A DNA stretch of 5,787 nt from positions 1-5,787 of the forward strand of contig JBBQKI010000067.1 in NCBI GenBank assembly GCA_038326725.1. The letters are read 5' to 3'. A program made the position numbers and the translations under genes. This DNA is from JBBQKI01 sp038326725. Its GTDB lineage: Bacteria > Bacteroidota > Bacteroidia > Flavobacteriales > Flavobacteriaceae. Below the pieces are notes generated by a model. The model made no database searches. It was not told the DNA's origin and worked only from the letters and a program-made list of their open reading frames with translations. Below, in pieces: positions 5,265 to 5,787 of this stretch (its first letter is position 1; the number at the start of each line of letters is the position of its first letter).

Positions 5265-5787
5265 CATTTCGTTTTATTTCAGAAAGCGTTTTATAAAAAT
5301 CTTCTTGAGCCGGTCTGTTCTTTGGAATTTCACGAAGTGGCTCAACTTCTCTTAAACTTTTATGGCAATCTGCGGGGAGTTGTTGATACAATTTAGTTCC
5401 AGCAGTTTTCCATGCAATCATTTCATCGGTAATATCTTTAATTGCCATGGCAGGATTTCCAACGATCAATTTTCGTTTTGGGAATTTTGCTTCAGCTTTT
5501 ACAAAACTCATTGCGCCAACTATGCATTCATCGCCAATTTCGGCATCGTCCATAATTACAGAGTTCATCCCAATTAAACAATTTCTACCCAAATTTGCTC
5601 CGTGAATCACAGCGCCGTGACCTATGTGTGCGCTTTCTTTCAGCACAATACTTTTTCCGGGAAACATGTGAACAGTACAATTTTCCTGCACATTCACTCC
5701 ATCTTCCAAAATAATTTCTCCCCAATCGCCGCGAATGGCAGCTCCCGGACCGATATAGCAGTTTTTTCCAATAATAACATTTCCCGT
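5242..5787 (-). CDS. paaY: PaaY/CaiE-like hexapeptide-repeat protein, 5' end outside the window
   Basis: The frame is open to the right edge, giving 181 residues that begin TGNVIIGKNCYIGPG. The N-terminus, probably 20-25 residues compared with E. coli PaaY, lies beyond the window. The protein is a left-handed beta-helix built from hexapeptide repeats (about 4-110) with a C-terminal helical tail. Three histidines at the gamma-carbonic-anhydrase metal positions are present: His40 (CTVHMFPG), and His57 and His62 (HIGHGAVIHG). Similarity to PaaY as I recall it is high through GHGAVIHG, IGMNSVIMDDAEIG, SFVKAEAKFP, LIVGNPAMAIK, AWKTAGTKLYQ and EVEPLREI. PaaY is a metal-dependent thioesterase that clears dead-end CoA thioesters in phenylacetate degradation; CaiE from the carnitine operon is a close relative, so the exact substrate is uncertain. 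The last residues (SPFEGG) and the stop come from a palindromic repeat. It is first of three closely spaced genes, followed by E2. Confidence 0.85.
   Translation of the reverse strand, partial: TGNVIIGKNCYIGPGAAIRGDWGEIILEDGVNVQENCTVHMFPGKSIVLKESAHIGHGAVIHGANLGRNCLIGMNSVIMDDAEIGDECIVGAMSFVKAEAKFPKRKLIVGNPAMAIKDITDEMIAWKTAGTKLYQQLPADCHKSLREVEPLREIPKNRPAQEDFYKTLSEIKRNDSPFEGG

Overview
The window looks like chromosomal DNA from a member of the Bacteroidota, most likely a flavobacterium. The evidence is an AT-rich, moderately low-GC composition, genes without Shine-Dalgarno sequences, one near-perfect Bacteroidota promoter (TTTG, 19 nt, TAnnTTTG), a DUF4136-type lipoprotein, and a fused alpha/beta 2-oxoacid dehydrogenase E1. 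I cannot name a genus from sequence alone.

Layout. On the plus strand, positions 2-79 hold the tail of an unidentified gene, followed by a DUF4136-like lipoprotein gene (92-628) and a hairpin terminator (634-658). Everything after that is on the minus strand. Reading in the direction of transcription from the right edge, there is a 5'-truncated PaaY-like hexapeptide-repeat protein (5242-5787), a lipoyl-dependent acyltransferase E2 (3901-5211) and a fused E1 alpha/beta dehydrogenase of the branched-chain type (1702-3834). These three are closely spaced and probably form one operon. Next comes a small toxin-antitoxin pair (antitoxin 1398-1649, RelE/ParE-like toxin 1093-1359) with its own consensus promoter in the 52-nt gap after E1. 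Last is a small staphylococcal-nuclease-like gene (657-983) that ends inside the terminator shared with the convergent lipoprotein gene. No gene-free stretch exceeds about 110 bases.

How the genes work together. E1 and E2 are two of the three parts of a 2-oxoacid dehydrogenase complex: E1 decarboxylates the keto acid on thiamine diphosphate and E2 carries the acyl group on lipoyl-lysine to CoA. E3 (dihydrolipoamide dehydrogenase) is not in the window. The PaaY-like protein belongs to a family of CoA-thioester enzymes from phenylacetate catabolism, so the operon probably handles branched-chain or aromatic acyl-CoA metabolism. The toxin-antitoxin pair and nuclease look like a small accessory cluster beside this metabolic operon.

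Most notable. The paaY-E2-E1 operon contains at least two families of short palindromic repeats. Family A is a 20-bp element (8-bp arms, 4-nt loop) found three times, each time inside a coding sequence, in frame and in the same codon phase; two copies encode the same REGGN peptide in two unrelated proteins. Family B is a C/G-tract element with two copies identical over 33 bp at gene boundaries, one of which supplies the paaY stop codon, plus a variant read in frame through an E2 linker. The pattern resembles the protein-coding palindromic elements known from Rickettsia. I do not know of a description of these particular elements.
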